Shown: positions 1-9,227 of the stretch, in pieces
Layout: the number at the start of each line of letters is the position of its first letter
How positions within the stretch are numbered: position 1 is the first letter of the stretch
Assembly (NCBI RefSeq): GCF_947502065.1
Contig: NZ_CANMYE010000001.1
Location: 248,001-312,000 of the forward strand
Direction of reading: 5' to 3'
Length of the DNA: 64,000 nucleotides
Origin: an uncultured Pseudoteredinibacter sp.
Lineage (GTDB): Bacteria > Pseudomonadota > Gammaproteobacteria > Pseudomonadales > Cellvibrionaceae
Notes under the pieces: generated by a model
What the model was told of the DNA's origin: nothing
Seen by the model: the letters and a program-made list of their open reading frames with translations, nothing else
Databases searched by the model: none
Translations under genes and position numbers: made by a program

Positions 1-1183
1 CAACGCTCTGAGCCCTTGTCATTCCTTCGATACCATTCGCCGCTGGACCACTCTTAAAGTCAATGGCACCCACTAAGCCCCAATTGCGAACATCAGTAGT
101 TAGCTCGCTATCATCTAAGCGGTGAATACCGTCTTCCCAGGCTGAGGAAATCTGCGCAGCACGCTCGAATAAATTTTCATTTTTGTAGATGTCCAAAGTC
201 GCTAAGGCTGCCGCACAAGCAACCGGGTGCGCCGAGTAGGTGTAGCCGTGGAAGAACTCTGGTGCATTCTCAGGGCCTTGCATAAAGGCATCGTGAACTT
301 CTTGGCTGACCAGTACGGCTCCCATTGGGACTGCACCATTGGTTAAACCTTTAGCGGTGGTAATGATGTCTGGTGTAACGCCAGTTAAGCCTGCAGCAGT
401 ACCATCACCCATGCGGCCGTACGCGGTGATCACTTCGTCAAAGATTAATAGAATGTCATTGTCGTTACAGATTTGACGAACCTTCTCCAAGTAGCCTTTA
501 GGAGGAATTATCACGCCACCGGCCCCGGCCATTGGCTCGATAATAACGGCTGCAATATTGCTGGCATCGTACATAGCGATTTGCTGTTCCAGCTCATAGG
601 CCAGCTTATCGGCGCCATGCTCGCCCTGACCGCGACTAAAGGCATTCTCTTCTAGACGAGTGTGACTCAGGTGAGAAACCTCTAAGCCTTGGCCAAATAC
701 CGCACGGTTAGGGGTTAGGCCAGCAACAGAAACACCACCCATGTTCACACCGTGGTAGGCCTTCTGGCGCGCAATAAAGCGGGTTTTGCCACCTTGGCCG
801 CGTTTACGCCAGTAAGCCCTAGCTATTTTTAAGGCTGTATCGACTGACTCTGAGCCAGAATTGGTGAAAAATACGCGATTTACGCCAGCAGGAGCAATTT
901 CTTCTGCCAGGCGAGTGGCTAGCTCAAATGCTTGCTCATGGGCAAAACCAAATGGGTTGGCATAGTCCATTTCCAATAGCTGTTTATGTACTGCTTCAGC
1001 GATTTCAGGGCGGCTGTGGCCTGCATTGGTGCACCATAGACCGGCAGTGGCATCTAGAATCTCGCGACCATCGGCCAGAGTCATGGTCATGCCTTCGGCT
1101 TTTGTGTATATCTTAGGGTTCTTTTTAAAAGCACGGTTGGGGGTGAAAGGCAGCCAGTAGTGCTCAGTATTAATGGTGCTCAT
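1..1183 (-). CDS. Class III (omega-amino-acid:pyruvate) aminotransferase, C-terminus outside window
   Basis: PLP-dependent fold-type I aminotransferase of class III, closest in feel to beta-alanine/omega-amino-acid:pyruvate transaminases that move an omega-amino group from beta-alanine or a similar amine to pyruvate. The reverse strand is open from an ATG at 1183 through position 1, so about 394 N-terminal residues are visible and the C-terminus is missing. Visible signatures are the N-terminal WLPFTPNR segment, the cofactor-binding NSGSESVDTALKIAR, the IFDEVITAYGR aspartate motif, and TTAKGLTNGAVPMGAV with the Schiff-base lysine at about residue 278. Exact amine substrate cannot be read from sequence; related diamine or GABA transaminases are alternatives. 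Confidence 0.88.
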   Translation of the reverse strand, partial: MSTINTEHYWLPFTPNRAFKKNPKIYTKAEGMTMTLADGREILDATAGLWCTNAGHSRPEIAEAVHKQLLEMDYANPFGFAHEQAFELATRLAEEIAPAGVNRVFFTNSGSESVDTALKIARAYWRKRGQGGKTRFIARQKAYHGVNMGGVSVAGLTPNRAVFGQGLEVSHLSHTRLEENAFSRGQGEHGADKLAYELEQQIAMYDASNIAAVIIEPMAGAGGVIIPPKGYLEKVRQICNDNDILLIFDEVITAYGRMGDGTAAGLTGVTPDIITTAKGLTNGAVPMGAVLVSQEVHDAFMQGPENAPEFFHGYTYSAHPVACAAALATLDIYKNENLFERAAQISSAWEDGIHRLDDSELTTDVRNWGLVGAIDFKSGPAANGIEGMTRAQSV

Positions 1184-1378
1184 AGGTTTCTCGCTCTTTA
1201 AACAGTGGCTAATCTAGCCTAAATACAATTCAATAAACCCTGGCAGCATAGGTAAGTTTAATGCGTCGGTAAATTATTATTTATCTACTTAAAGGTTGGG
1301 TATTCTAGACTTAACTTCTGCGGACACACCCAGCTTAGATAGGGCCCGCTAATAGTAAGTTGGATGATTGCTGAGAGC

Positions 1379-1957
1379 TTAGAGTTGCCAGTTGTTTTTC
1401 TTCAGCCAGCAAAGCGCCAGTACATCGTAAAAACCATGCCAGACGACGACTAACATCAGGCTGTCGCTAGCTTGGTAGACGTAACCAAACAATAGCCCCA
1501 TAACGAAGGTGATCAGGAAGTACATCCAAGAAAGACCGTGCAGGGCCCCAAAGCAGATTGAAGCCAAAACTATACCTAGGTGGGGTGTCCAACCCTCAAA
1601 GTCCAGCAGGTTTACCAGCCAGCTTTGCAAGAAGCCACGAAACAGCCACTCCTCTGAAACACCCGCTAATATCCCTATCAAAGCAAGCTGTGGGTAACTG
1701 AAGTGGCCGATGAGGCTTTGGTATTTTGCCAGGTCTCGGTTGACGGCTTCTTTAAGAAAAGGCAGGCACTTTTCCATGATTAGCAGTGCCAGCATCATGG
1801 CACTGGCCAGTAGCAAGCCTTGCAAAATGTATTCGAGGCCTGAAAAGCTATTTAATTTGTCTTGCCAGCGAGCCAATAATAGACCCAATACACATATAAT
1901 GAATTGGCTGCGTATAACCTTGCTATAGGGCACCTTGTCCTTGGCGATATCATCCAT
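1379..1957 (-). CDS. CPBP family intramembrane metalloprotease
   Basis: A 192-residue, very hydrophobic protein of the CPBP (CAAX protease / bacteriocin-processing, Abi) family, expected in the inner membrane. The family motifs are intact and in order: EExxxR (Glu102, Glu103, Arg107), FxxxH (His140 in FGALHG), and HxxxD (His174 and Asp178 in WHGFYD). Four or more hydrophobic stretches surround them. In bacteria the family includes proteases acting in bacteriocin immunity and membrane-protein processing, but the substrate here is unknown. The gene stands alone between the aminotransferase and cobB, all on the same strand, with gaps too long to suggest tight coupling. Confidence 0.85.
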   Translation of the reverse strand: MDDIAKDKVPYSKVIRSQFIICVLGLLLARWQDKLNSFSGLEYILQGLLLASAMMLALLIMEKCLPFLKEAVNRDLAKYQSLIGHFSYPQLALIGILAGVSEEWLFRGFLQSWLVNLLDFEGWTPHLGIVLASICFGALHGLSWMYFLITFVMGLLFGYVYQASDSLMLVVVWHGFYDVLALCWLKKNNWQL

Positions 1958-2036
1958 TGCAAATAATTCCTGTGCGCGTTTATTCGGGTGTTGATTATTT
2001 AGTTTGTGATTGTTAAATCAGCGATTATTTATACCA

Positions 2037-2753
2037 TTAGGGCAAAAGAGCTTCGAAGTATTCAGCAACTATTTGGGTCGCTGGTCCATAGTGGCCTTCA
2101 TCAAATTGTCCACCAGAAGCTTCGAGGTTCAGCTCAACCGTATGGGCGCCATAAGCCTTGGCTAATTGTACAAAGCCAGCGGCTGGGTAAACTTGGCCAG
2201 AGGTACCAATAGAAACAAAAATATCACAAGCCAATAGTGCTTGCTCTATTTCATCCATAAACATGGGCATCTCACCAAACCAGACGATATCTGGACGTAA
2301 CTGTCCAGGGCTTTGGCAGCAAGGGCAGGGACGATCGATGCTGATTTCCTCTTTGCAAGGGTAAACCTTGCCGCTTTGCTGGCAACGGATTTTCAGCAAC
2401 TCACCATGCATATGCAGTAGTTTTTCGCTGCCGCCTCGTTCGTGTAAATCGTCTACGTTTTGGGTTACCAGTAAAAAGTCGCCCAGGCCAGCCTTACGAT
2501 AGCTTTTTTCAAATTCTGCGAGTGAGAAGTGAGCTGCATTGGGTTTCGCCTTTTCCAATAAAGCGCTACGTCGCATATTGTAAAAGCGTTGTACTAATTC
2601 TGGGTTGCGAGCAAAGGCTTCAGGTGTGGCAACATCCTCGACGCGATGTTGCTCCCACAGGCCGCCATTATCCCTAAAGGTATCTAAACCAGATTCTGCC
2701 GACACTCCGGCGCCGCTTAACACGACAATATTGCGGCTGTCTTTTTGGTGCAT
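2037..2753 (-). CDS. cobB: NAD-dependent protein deacylase, sirtuin CobB
   Basis: Sir2-family deacylase that removes acyl groups from protein lysines using NAD, giving nicotinamide and O-acyl-ADP-ribose. The 238-residue protein has the NAD-binding GAGVSAESGLDTFRD at about residues 14-28, the TQNVDDLH motif at 97-104, the catalytic His116 in HMHGE, and zinc-ligand cysteines near 124, 133, 143 and 146. Tyr58 and Arg61 in FYNMRR match the Tyr-x-x-Arg pair that marks class III sirtuins able to bind succinyl- or malonyl-lysine, so desuccinylase activity is likely beside deacetylation. It lacks the long N-terminal extension of E. coli CobB. The divergently transcribed neighbour begins about 170 bp away. 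Confidence 0.93.
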   Translation of the reverse strand: MHQKDSRNIVVLSGAGVSAESGLDTFRDNGGLWEQHRVEDVATPEAFARNPELVQRFYNMRRSALLEKAKPNAAHFSLAEFEKSYRKAGLGDFLLVTQNVDDLHERGGSEKLLHMHGELLKIRCQQSGKVYPCKEEISIDRPCPCCQSPGQLRPDIVWFGEMPMFMDEIEQALLACDIFVSIGTSGQVYPAAGFVQLAKAYGAHTVELNLEASGGQFDEGHYGPATQIVAEYFEALLP

Positions 2754-2919
2754 AATCGAAAATCCAATGAATTTAGCTTCTGTTGTTATGGCAATTCTGT
2801 GTGCTATGTTACGTCGTATTGATTGAGTTTGCTAAGATCAATGTCTGTTGCTATTAAATGTCTGTTTTATTAAAAGTAAAGAGCTCAAAAACTGAGAAGG
2901 GTAGGAGTGATAAGAGTAT

Positions 2920-3477
2920 ATGCGTATTGTTGTTGCAGCTGATATTTTTGGAAGAACAGATGCGTTATGTAGCCTAGCTGCCTCATTACCCTTTAGCACT
3001 GAAGTCGTTTCTCCCTATGCTGATAGTGAAATAAGTTTTCACAATGAACAGGAGGGCTACCGCTATTTTTCTAAACATGTTGGTATCGAGGCTTACGCTG
3101 CTTCCCTCTTAAATCTTATCCTCGAAATATCTGAACCTATCCAGTTAGTCGGTTTTAGTGTTGGAGCGGGAGCAATTTGGTATCTGGCAGGCCATCATAA
3201 TCCTGACAATGTTATTTCGGGGATAGGCTTTTATGGCTCGCAGATTCGACATGCTAGAGAAGTTGAGCCGAATTTCCCAATTCACCTTATTTTTCCTGAA
3301 TCGGAAAGCCATTTTAGTGTGGATAAGCTGATAGAGGATGTCACTCAATATCGGGCTGTGTCCGCAGAGCGATCAGCTTATTGTCATGGTTTTATGAATC
3401 GTCGTTCGATAAATTTTAATGCCGAAGCTTACGAAATTTATTTGGAGAAGCTTAAACAGAAAATCGAAGAGGCTTGA
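2920..3477 (+). CDS. Dienelactone-hydrolase-like alpha/beta hydrolase
   Basis: A 185-residue protein that looks like a compact alpha/beta hydrolase. The nucleophile elbow is GFSVGAGA with Ser80, where dienelactone hydrolases normally have cysteine. A likely acid lies in FPESESHF (residues 125-132) and a likely catalytic His156 in YCHGFMNRRS, the usual place and context of the dienelactone-hydrolase histidine. No signal peptide is seen, so it is probably cytoplasmic. An AGGAG-like stretch lies a little far from the ATG and a closer AAGAG may serve instead. The substrate is unknown. It is convergent with trhP, and a hairpin lies between their stop codons. Confidence 0.6.
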   Translation: MRIVVAADIFGRTDALCSLAASLPFSTEVVSPYADSEISFHNEQEGYRYFSKHVGIEAYAASLLNLILEISEPIQLVGFSVGAGAIWYLAGHHNPDNVISGIGFYGSQIRHAREVEPNFPIHLIFPESESHFSVDKLIEDVTQYRAVSAERSAYCHGFMNRRSINFNAEAYEIYLEKLKQKIEEA

Positions 3478-3493
3478 TAAGCAGAGGGAAAAT

Positions 3494-3522
3494 CTGGGCT
3501 TTGCTCAATTGGCTAAGCCCAG
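3494..3522 (-). terminator. Hairpin between convergent hydrolase gene and trhP
   Basis: CTGGGCTT at 3494-3501 pairs perfectly with AAGCCCAG at 3515-3522 around a 13-nt loop, between two convergent stop codons. Read on the minus strand the stem is followed by ATTTTCCC, a weak T-run, so it can best serve trhP. The plus-strand side has no T-run. A bidirectional role is possible but not shown. Confidence 0.5.
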
Positions 3523-3533
3523 CTAGAAAAGGC

Positions 3534-4934
3534 TTAGGCGGTATAACGCATCAATAGCGTATAATCAGCATCTTGTTCAGATAACTGAATGTGTTCAGGT
3601 AAATCAATGGTTACCTGATGGCCAGAACCTGGCGCAGTTTCGGCATCCTGCCCGTGTTTATCCAGCATATGATCCAGAGTAAAGCTATGGTTACCTTGCG
3701 GGGTAATCAACTCTAATTTATCTCCTACACTAAAGCGGTTTTTCACTTCTAGGTGCAAGCGATTGTTGTCACTACCATTAACTTCAGCAACAAACTGCTG
3801 GTTTGGATTGGTCGAAACGCCTTTTTCATAGTTTTGATATTCAGCGGGCACATGACGGCGATAGAAACCTTCGGTGTAACCACGGTTGGCTAGATGCTCA
3901 AGCTCGGCCATTAGGTTCTTGTCAAATGGCTTGCCGGCCACCGCATTATCAATAGCGCGGCGATAAACTTGTGCGGTTCGTGCTACGTAATAGTGACTTT
4001 TGGTGCGACCTTCAATTTTCAGAGAGTGAATGCCCATATTCACAAGGCGCTCAACGTGCTGTACAGCGCGTAGATCTTTGGAGTTCATAATGTAGGTGCC
4101 GTGCTCATCTTCATAAGCTGGCATCAATTCGCCGGGACGGTTCTTCTCTTGTAACAGCACAGGCTCTACTTCATTGACTCCACTAGGATCGTAATCTTTG
4201 GGGGTATAAACCGCAGATAGGTCATCGGTGTTCACTGGGTTTTCGCTGCTGCGCACATCGCGTCGCTGATCGACGGCGATGAGGTCGCCCGTCTCGTTTT
4301 CTTTAGCGCTGTGGGCATTGTATTCCCAGCGGCAAGAATTGGTGCAAGCACCTTGGTTTGAATCACGGTGGGTCATATAACCAGAGAGCAGGCAGCGACC
4401 TGAGTAAGCGATGCAAAGCGCGCCATGGACGAACACTTCAATTTCCATCTCTGGGCATTGCTGGCGAATCTCTTCGATCTCATCCAGTGATAATTCACGG
4501 GAAAGAATCACCCGGCTAATGCCTTGGCGTTCCCAGAATTTCACCGAAGCCCAGTTAACCGCATTGGCCTGAACTGAAAGATGCACTTCTTGCTCTGGCC
4601 AGCGATCCTTCACCATCATAATGAGGCCAGGGTCCGACATGATTAGCGCATCTGGGCCCATCTCGATGACAGGCTCTAGATCGCGGATATAGGAACGAAC
4701 CTTGTCATTGTGGGGCGACAGGTTTGAGGCCAGATAGAACTGTTTACCCATACCGTGGGCTTCTTCTACCGCCGATGCTAGGTTTTCCAGCTTATTGAAC
4801 TCGTTGTTGCGCACGCGCAGGCTGTAACGGGGTTGGCCCGCATAGACGGCATCGGCGCCATAGGCAAAGGCATAGCGCATGGATTTTAGGGTGCCAGCGG
4901 GTGAAAGTAGTTCAGGGGTAAACGGGGTACTCAT
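3534..4934 (-). CDS. trhP: tRNA 5-hydroxyuridine synthesis protein TrhP (YegQ, peptidase U32 family)
   Basis: Member of the U32 'peptidase' family, now known in E. coli (YegQ/TrhP) to make 5-hydroxyuridine at tRNA wobble position 34 from prephenate-derived chemistry. The 466-residue length matches YegQ (about 450). The N-terminal ELLSPAGTLKSMRYAFAYG and the central EVFVHGALCIAYSGRCLLS, followed by a cysteine-rich stretch (RDSNQGACTNSCRWEY), are the diagnostic U32 signatures; these cysteines belong to the family's iron-sulphur ligand set. The C-terminus has the OB-like barrel seen in the long U32 subgroup. It is a single-gene unit with its own upstream gap of about 290 bp. Confidence 0.9.
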   Translation of the reverse strand: MSTPFTPELLSPAGTLKSMRYAFAYGADAVYAGQPRYSLRVRNNEFNKLENLASAVEEAHGMGKQFYLASNLSPHNDKVRSYIRDLEPVIEMGPDALIMSDPGLIMMVKDRWPEQEVHLSVQANAVNWASVKFWERQGISRVILSRELSLDEIEEIRQQCPEMEIEVFVHGALCIAYSGRCLLSGYMTHRDSNQGACTNSCRWEYNAHSAKENETGDLIAVDQRRDVRSSENPVNTDDLSAVYTPKDYDPSGVNEVEPVLLQEKNRPGELMPAYEDEHGTYIMNSKDLRAVQHVERLVNMGIHSLKIEGRTKSHYYVARTAQVYRRAIDNAVAGKPFDKNLMAELEHLANRGYTEGFYRRHVPAEYQNYEKGVSTNPNQQFVAEVNGSDNNRLHLEVKNRFSVGDKLELITPQGNHSFTLDHMLDKHGQDAETAPGSGHQVTIDLPEHIQLSEQDADYTLLMRYTA

Positions 4935-5102
4935 AAAGCCTTAGTTCTATCTGGGTTAATTGGGGCGCGCATTGTACGGCAAGCTGGCTAGATTTTCATC
5001 ACCTGAATCGGCCTGATTTCAGTCTGTAAGCGCAATTTGGGCAGGCAGTTAAACCCCTTAGTTTGTTTAATAGCCCTACCTTTGATCGGTTTGTTAATGG
5101 CT

Positions 5103-5130
5103 TTGACGGATTTGTTTGAAGAATTATTAA
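5103..5130 (+). promoter_or_regulatory. Candidate sigma-70 promoter for the DUF484-GGDEF gene
   Basis: TTGACG at 5103-5108, a 16-bp spacer, then TATTAA at 5125-5130. Each box is close to consensus (TTGACA / TATAAT), and the pair lies about 95 bp upstream of the ATG at 5227 inside the 292-bp gap between divergent trhP and the cyclase gene. Nothing else coding is seen in that gap. Assigned by eye only. Confidence 0.4.
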
Positions 5131-5226
5131 CTACTGTCGATAAGCACATTGCGACCCAAGCTTGGTGTTGGGCGCGCTAGGCGGCATGGCGGCCTGTGTA
5201 AAAATCGGTAGCAAGCAACGGCGACG

Positions 5227-6378
5227 ATGAATCTAGAGCAAGAAAACAAGCGATTGCAGGGTACAGTAAAGTTACTGCTGCGACGTATTGAACAAAATCA
5301 CAGCATTCAGCAACATTTTCACACTTTTGAGTTTAAGTTGCTGGCTTGTCAGTGTCTGCGTGACTTGTTGAATTTGTTATTGATTGAGGCCCAACGCCAT
5401 TTCAATTTATCTGCGGTAAGCCTGGTCATTATTGATTCGGATTATTCTATTCGTGAGCTGATGGATCAGTTAGACCTCACCGATTACGGCTCCTGCCTAC
5501 AAATGCGTAACGGCGTCGATTTTCTAGCGACTTTGTACCCCCAGCAGCATGAAGTGACTTTGGGCGATATGGATGTGCTGACTGCTGGGCGGATATTTCC
5601 TGGCGCTGGTCGGGTTGTCTCTAGTGCTTGTATGCCGCTTGTAAGACAAGACAAGCTGGTAGGCAGCTTACATTTTGCCAGCGATTCGACAGAACGCTTC
5701 CAGCCAGACATGGCCACCGATTTTCTTTCCCATCTTGCCTCCATTGTGTCGCTGTGTTTGGAAAACTGCATTGGCAGAGAACATCTGAGTCGTCAAGGCA
5801 AAGTGGATATGCTGACTCAGGTGAATAATCGTCGCAGTTTTGAAGCTGAATTGGAACGGGAGCTGGAGCGAGCACAGCGTAACCAAGAGCCTTTGAGTTG
5901 CATGTTTGTCGATGTTGACCACTTCAAGCAAATTAATGATCAATTTGGCCATCAGGCGGGAGACTTGGTGCTTAAACATTTGGCCTATGAGGTTTCGCTG
6001 CAACTACGGAAGACTGATTTCTTGGCTCGTTATGGTGGCGAAGAGTTTGTTGTCTTGGCACCACGCTGCCCACAAACGAATGCGGAGCGTTTAGCTGAAC
6101 GAATTCGTGCAGCTATTGAGAAAATGGCTATAGATGTTTGCGGCAGTAAAAAAGTTCGCCCTACAGTCTCGGTAGGTTTAGCAACTTGGTGTCCAAAGCA
6201 GCAAGGACGTTGTGATTTGCAGCTTGTGGGGCATGGTTTGTTAGCTGCCGCTGATGAGGTGATGTATCAAGCTAAGCGTGGCGGCCGCAATCGAGTACTT
6301 AGTCAGCGTTATGAGCTGCTTGAGTCTGCGGCATCTTCAAGCGGATTAAGTGGCGCTTCGGCCAAAGCTTCCCAGTAA
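5227..6378 (+). CDS. Diguanylate cyclase with N-terminal DUF484/GAF-like domain
   Basis: Predicted enzyme joining two GTP into the second messenger cyclic di-GMP. Of 383 residues, about 1-180 resemble the DUF484 family, a GAF-like cytoplasmic sensor that begins with a short coiled coil. About 190-360 is a GGDEF domain. The active-site signature is GGEEF at 270-274, the metal/GTP motif DVDHFKQIND starts near 229, and an inhibitory I-site RKTD at 261-264 sits exactly five residues before GGEEF, so product feedback is expected. There is no transmembrane segment, so the signal should be intracellular. Its 3' end overlaps the convergent cyclotransferase gene by 80 bp. Confidence 0.9.
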   Translation: MNLEQENKRLQGTVKLLLRRIEQNHSIQQHFHTFEFKLLACQCLRDLLNLLLIEAQRHFNLSAVSLVIIDSDYSIRELMDQLDLTDYGSCLQMRNGVDFLATLYPQQHEVTLGDMDVLTAGRIFPGAGRVVSSACMPLVRQDKLVGSLHFASDSTERFQPDMATDFLSHLASIVSLCLENCIGREHLSRQGKVDMLTQVNNRRSFEAELERELERAQRNQEPLSCMFVDVDHFKQINDQFGHQAGDLVLKHLAYEVSLQLRKTDFLARYGGEEFVVLAPRCPQTNAERLAERIRAAIEKMAIDVCGSKKVRPTVSVGLATWCPKQQGRCDLQLVGHGLLAAADEVMYQAKRGGRNRVLSQRYELLESAASSSGLSGASAKASQ

Positions 6379-7114
6379 CCCAAAACGCATCTTGTTCTTT
6401 ATCATAAGCAATGCCATTTAAAACAGCCTCTGGGTGTTGGTTTTCTTGTGCCAATTGACTGAGGTCTAGCTGGTATAATACCTCTCCTGTCTCTGGGCTT
6501 ATAGCAATGATGCGGTTCTCTTGCCAAATGTTTGCCCACACTAAACCTTTGGCGCATTCGAGCTCATTAAGGTTTTTCCAGTGCTGTTGGTCTGGGCTAT
6601 GCACCGCTATGGTCCGGCTTAATTCAAAGCGCGCATTAAACTGTTGTAAGTCATTACTGCCATTGCTCATAAATATGTTGTCACCAAAGCTACACAAACC
6701 CCAGCCTTCGCCTCGGTACTTAAATTGTGCTAATGGTTGCAAGTCTTTAGTATTTAGGACCAGCCCTCGTTGCTGGCGCCAGCTCAATAAAAAAAGCTTG
6801 TCGTTTTGCACGGTTAACCCTTCGGCAAACCAGTGTGCAGGTAGGCGTTTCTCCAAGATTTTTTTGTTATCGGGGTAGCTGCTTTTTCGAATAAAAGAGC
6901 GGCCATAGCCTCCGCTACTTTCAAATATATGCGCTTTTGAGATCTCCCAGCCTTGAGTAAAACTAAGCTTGTCATGGCTGGCGGTTTGCAAGACCTCAAA
7001 TTCAAGTTGCGTGGGGATGGGCCTTTGGTCTGCTAAACAGTGCGCGCTAAGCAGTCCGCCCACCAAGCTTAATAAGTGTACAGGCCATCTTCTACATACA
7101 GCTCTTATCAACAA
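6299..7114 (-). CDS. Glutaminyl-peptide cyclotransferase, exported
   Basis: Beta-propeller glutamine cyclotransferase (plant/bacterial type, PF05096-like) that cyclises N-terminal glutamine of peptides to pyroglutamate. Of 271 residues the first 28 or so form a signal peptide with a likely cut after CLA, placing it in the periplasm. Propeller motifs typical of the family are visible: FTQGWEISKAHIFESSGGYG, FAEGLTVQNDKLFLLSW, RGEGWGLC, NLNELECAKGLVWANIW, and VLNGIAYDKEQDAFWVTGKLWP close to the C-terminus. It starts just downstream of mnmC (10-bp gap), so it may be read from the trmL-fldB-mnmC unit. Its tail overlaps the convergent cyclase gene. Confidence 0.85.
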   Translation of the reverse strand: MLIRAVCRRWPVHLLSLVGGLLSAHCLADQRPIPTQLEFEVLQTASHDKLSFTQGWEISKAHIFESSGGYGRSFIRKSSYPDNKKILEKRLPAHWFAEGLTVQNDKLFLLSWRQQRGLVLNTKDLQPLAQFKYRGEGWGLCSFGDNIFMSNGSNDLQQFNARFELSRTIAVHSPDQQHWKNLNELECAKGLVWANIWQENRIIAISPETGEVLYQLDLSQLAQENQHPEAVLNGIAYDKEQDAFWVTGKLWPKRHLIRLKMPQTQAAHNAD

Positions 7115-7124
7115 AACAATATTC

Positions 7125-9227
7125 CTAGTGCTTGGCTTTGCGTCGAATCATATCACGAATAATAAAGCGAGCCGGGTTAAGTGCTTTACGTAATTTGGCT
7201 CCCATGGGGCTTGGGCTGCCCTGTATCTGGCTAAGCAGTTCCGCTGCAGCTAAGGGTGCATAGCAGAGTCCGCGAGATCCGTAGGCTAGGCTGACGTAAA
7301 GATCTTCATGGTAGCTACCGGCATGGGGAATGGCGGCCTTTGCGTTACGTGATAATAAGTTAAACCTGCTTTGCATATCTTGCTGCTTGGGTGCTGGGCC
7401 TAGTATAGGTAGATAATCCGGACTGGTACAGCGTAGCGCCACACGTCCCTTTAGAGCGGCGGTGTTTTGTTCTGTAGAGCTTCCAATTTCCAAAGCGTCA
7501 AAAATACTTGGGCAATCTTCCTCTAGGTGTTTTAAGTTGCTGTATTGTTCTTGCTCTTTGAGCTCTAATGATTGCTCTTTTAAATTAAAGCTTGCTCCTA
7601 AACAATGTTGCTGGTTGTTGGCTGGCGCTATGTAACCTTGACCGCAAATAACGGTTTTAAGTTCATTGCTACTTTCGGTGGCCGGCAGATAACTGACCTG
7701 CCCACGTACAGGTTTTAAAGGTAGCCCAGCTGTTTGTTCAAAGCGTTTAGCTTCATTGGCATTGGCGATTATCAATATGTCAGAGCTGTGAATTAGGGAT
7801 TGGTTTTTGTCATAGCATTCCCAGTGTCCTTCCACTCGTTCAATTGTTTGCACCTCTTGCTGAATATGAATGGTGATGTTTGGGTGTTGGCACAGTGCAT
7901 TGCAGGCGCTAGCGGGATTCAGCCAGCCGGCTAAAGGAAAGTACAAGGCGCCATGTTTAAGCTCTACGCCTGCGGCTTTACTTAATTGCCGCGCATCAAG
8001 TTGTTGCACAAAATCAGTGGTGCAGCCAAATTGACTGAGATAGGAGGTTAGTTTTTCTTGTTGCTGACATTGTTTTTCTGTTGTCGCTAGCTGAGCGACG
8101 CCACAGAGATCGGCCTCGATGCCCTGTTGAGTTTTAAAATGATGATAATAACTTTGCGCATAATGTAGGCATTGCAAATTAAACTGGCTTAGATTTTCGG
8201 CTCGATGAGACAGTTTTGCATAGAGTACCCCTTGGGGGTTGCCTGAGCCTTCTTGTGCTAAAGCCTGCTGGCGTTCAATAATACGTACTTGAAAGCCAGC
8301 TTCGGCCAATGCTCTGGCCGTGCAGCATGCGGCTATGCCCCCGCCAATGATATTAACTTGTTTTTTGAAGGTGCTTTTTTTGCGCAGTGCTAAAGCCCAA
8401 GGCGCTTCGTGGGGGCAATTGTGTGCGGACTCTGGCCAATTTAGCGATTCTATTTCGGGCTCATGAAAAGAACCGGACATCATCTCACGCTTAAGGCCGT
8501 AGCCAGAGCTTTTTTGCATATCAAAGCCTAAGGCAATGAGGCCTTTACGAACGGCAGAGGCGGCTGTAAATGTCGCTAGACTTGCACCATCCATGCTAAG
8601 TTCGGCAATACTTTGCAATACTTCTGCTCGCCACATATCCGGGTTTTTAGCGGGCGCAAAGCCATCCAAGAACCAAGCATTAATTTTGCGGTTGTATTGA
8701 GCGAAGCGCGGATGTTGACTGTGATATAGCTCTTTAAGCCCTTCTGCAACATCACCGATAAACAAATTTAAACTTACCGAGGGAAACTCTAAGCGGTGCC
8801 AGCCGGGGCTTGTCAGGCTGGGATAGGCTTCACAAAGCTGCTTTATTTCCGCACTTAAGCTAGACCATTGTTCCAGGGCTTTAGAGAGTTGTTGGCGGTT
8901 TAGTGGATATTTTTCAAAACTGTAGAATTCCAATTTGGAATTGTTGTTGCTCTGTTGCCACAGCTGCCACGTGGTAAGAAAGTTGAGGCCGGTTCCAAAG
9001 CCTGTCTCTGCCAACCGAAAGACCTCATTCTCGCCGAGTTGTTTGAAGCGAGATTCAAGTTGGCTTGGTCGAATAAAGTTATGCTGCGTTTCTTCTAAGC
9101 CATTGTCACTGGAAAAGTAATAGTCATCGAAGCGTTGGCATATTGGATGCTGATCTTCTTCCCAGCGAATGTCAGCTAGAGATTGCTGAGCATTTGCTTT
9201 TGATTCGGGCTTTTGCGTTTGTGTCAT
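7125..9227 (-). CDS. mnmC: Bifunctional tRNA mnm5s2U34 biosynthesis protein MnmC
   Basis: Carries out the last two steps of mnm5s2U formation at tRNA position 34: an FAD-dependent C-terminal domain removes the carboxymethyl group from cmnm5U, and an N-terminal SAM-dependent domain methylates the resulting nm5U. The start is the ATG at 9227, overlapping the fldB stop as TAATG, giving 700 residues; the reading frame is open upstream to 9263 but that would overlap fldB more. The N-terminus shows RFDDYYFSSDNGLEET and the SAM motif ETGFGTGLNF; DGFAPAKNPDMW follows. The FAD-binding NIIGGGIAACCTARALAEAG lies near residue 295, and the C-terminus has SRGLCYAPLAAELL-like spacing. Domain order and length match E. 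coli MnmC. Confidence 0.94.
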   Translation of the reverse strand: MTQTQKPESKANAQQSLADIRWEEDQHPICQRFDDYYFSSDNGLEETQHNFIRPSQLESRFKQLGENEVFRLAETGFGTGLNFLTTWQLWQQSNNNSKLEFYSFEKYPLNRQQLSKALEQWSSLSAEIKQLCEAYPSLTSPGWHRLEFPSVSLNLFIGDVAEGLKELYHSQHPRFAQYNRKINAWFLDGFAPAKNPDMWRAEVLQSIAELSMDGASLATFTAASAVRKGLIALGFDMQKSSGYGLKREMMSGSFHEPEIESLNWPESAHNCPHEAPWALALRKKSTFKKQVNIIGGGIAACCTARALAEAGFQVRIIERQQALAQEGSGNPQGVLYAKLSHRAENLSQFNLQCLHYAQSYYHHFKTQQGIEADLCGVAQLATTEKQCQQQEKLTSYLSQFGCTTDFVQQLDARQLSKAAGVELKHGALYFPLAGWLNPASACNALCQHPNITIHIQQEVQTIERVEGHWECYDKNQSLIHSSDILIIANANEAKRFEQTAGLPLKPVRGQVSYLPATESSNELKTVICGQGYIAPANNQQHCLGASFNLKEQSLELKEQEQYSNLKHLEEDCPSIFDALEIGSSTEQNTAALKGRVALRCTSPDYLPILGPAPKQQDMQSRFNLLSRNAKAAIPHAGSYHEDLYVSLAYGSRGLCYAPLAAAELLSQIQGSPSPMGAKLRKALNPARFIIRDMIRRKAKH

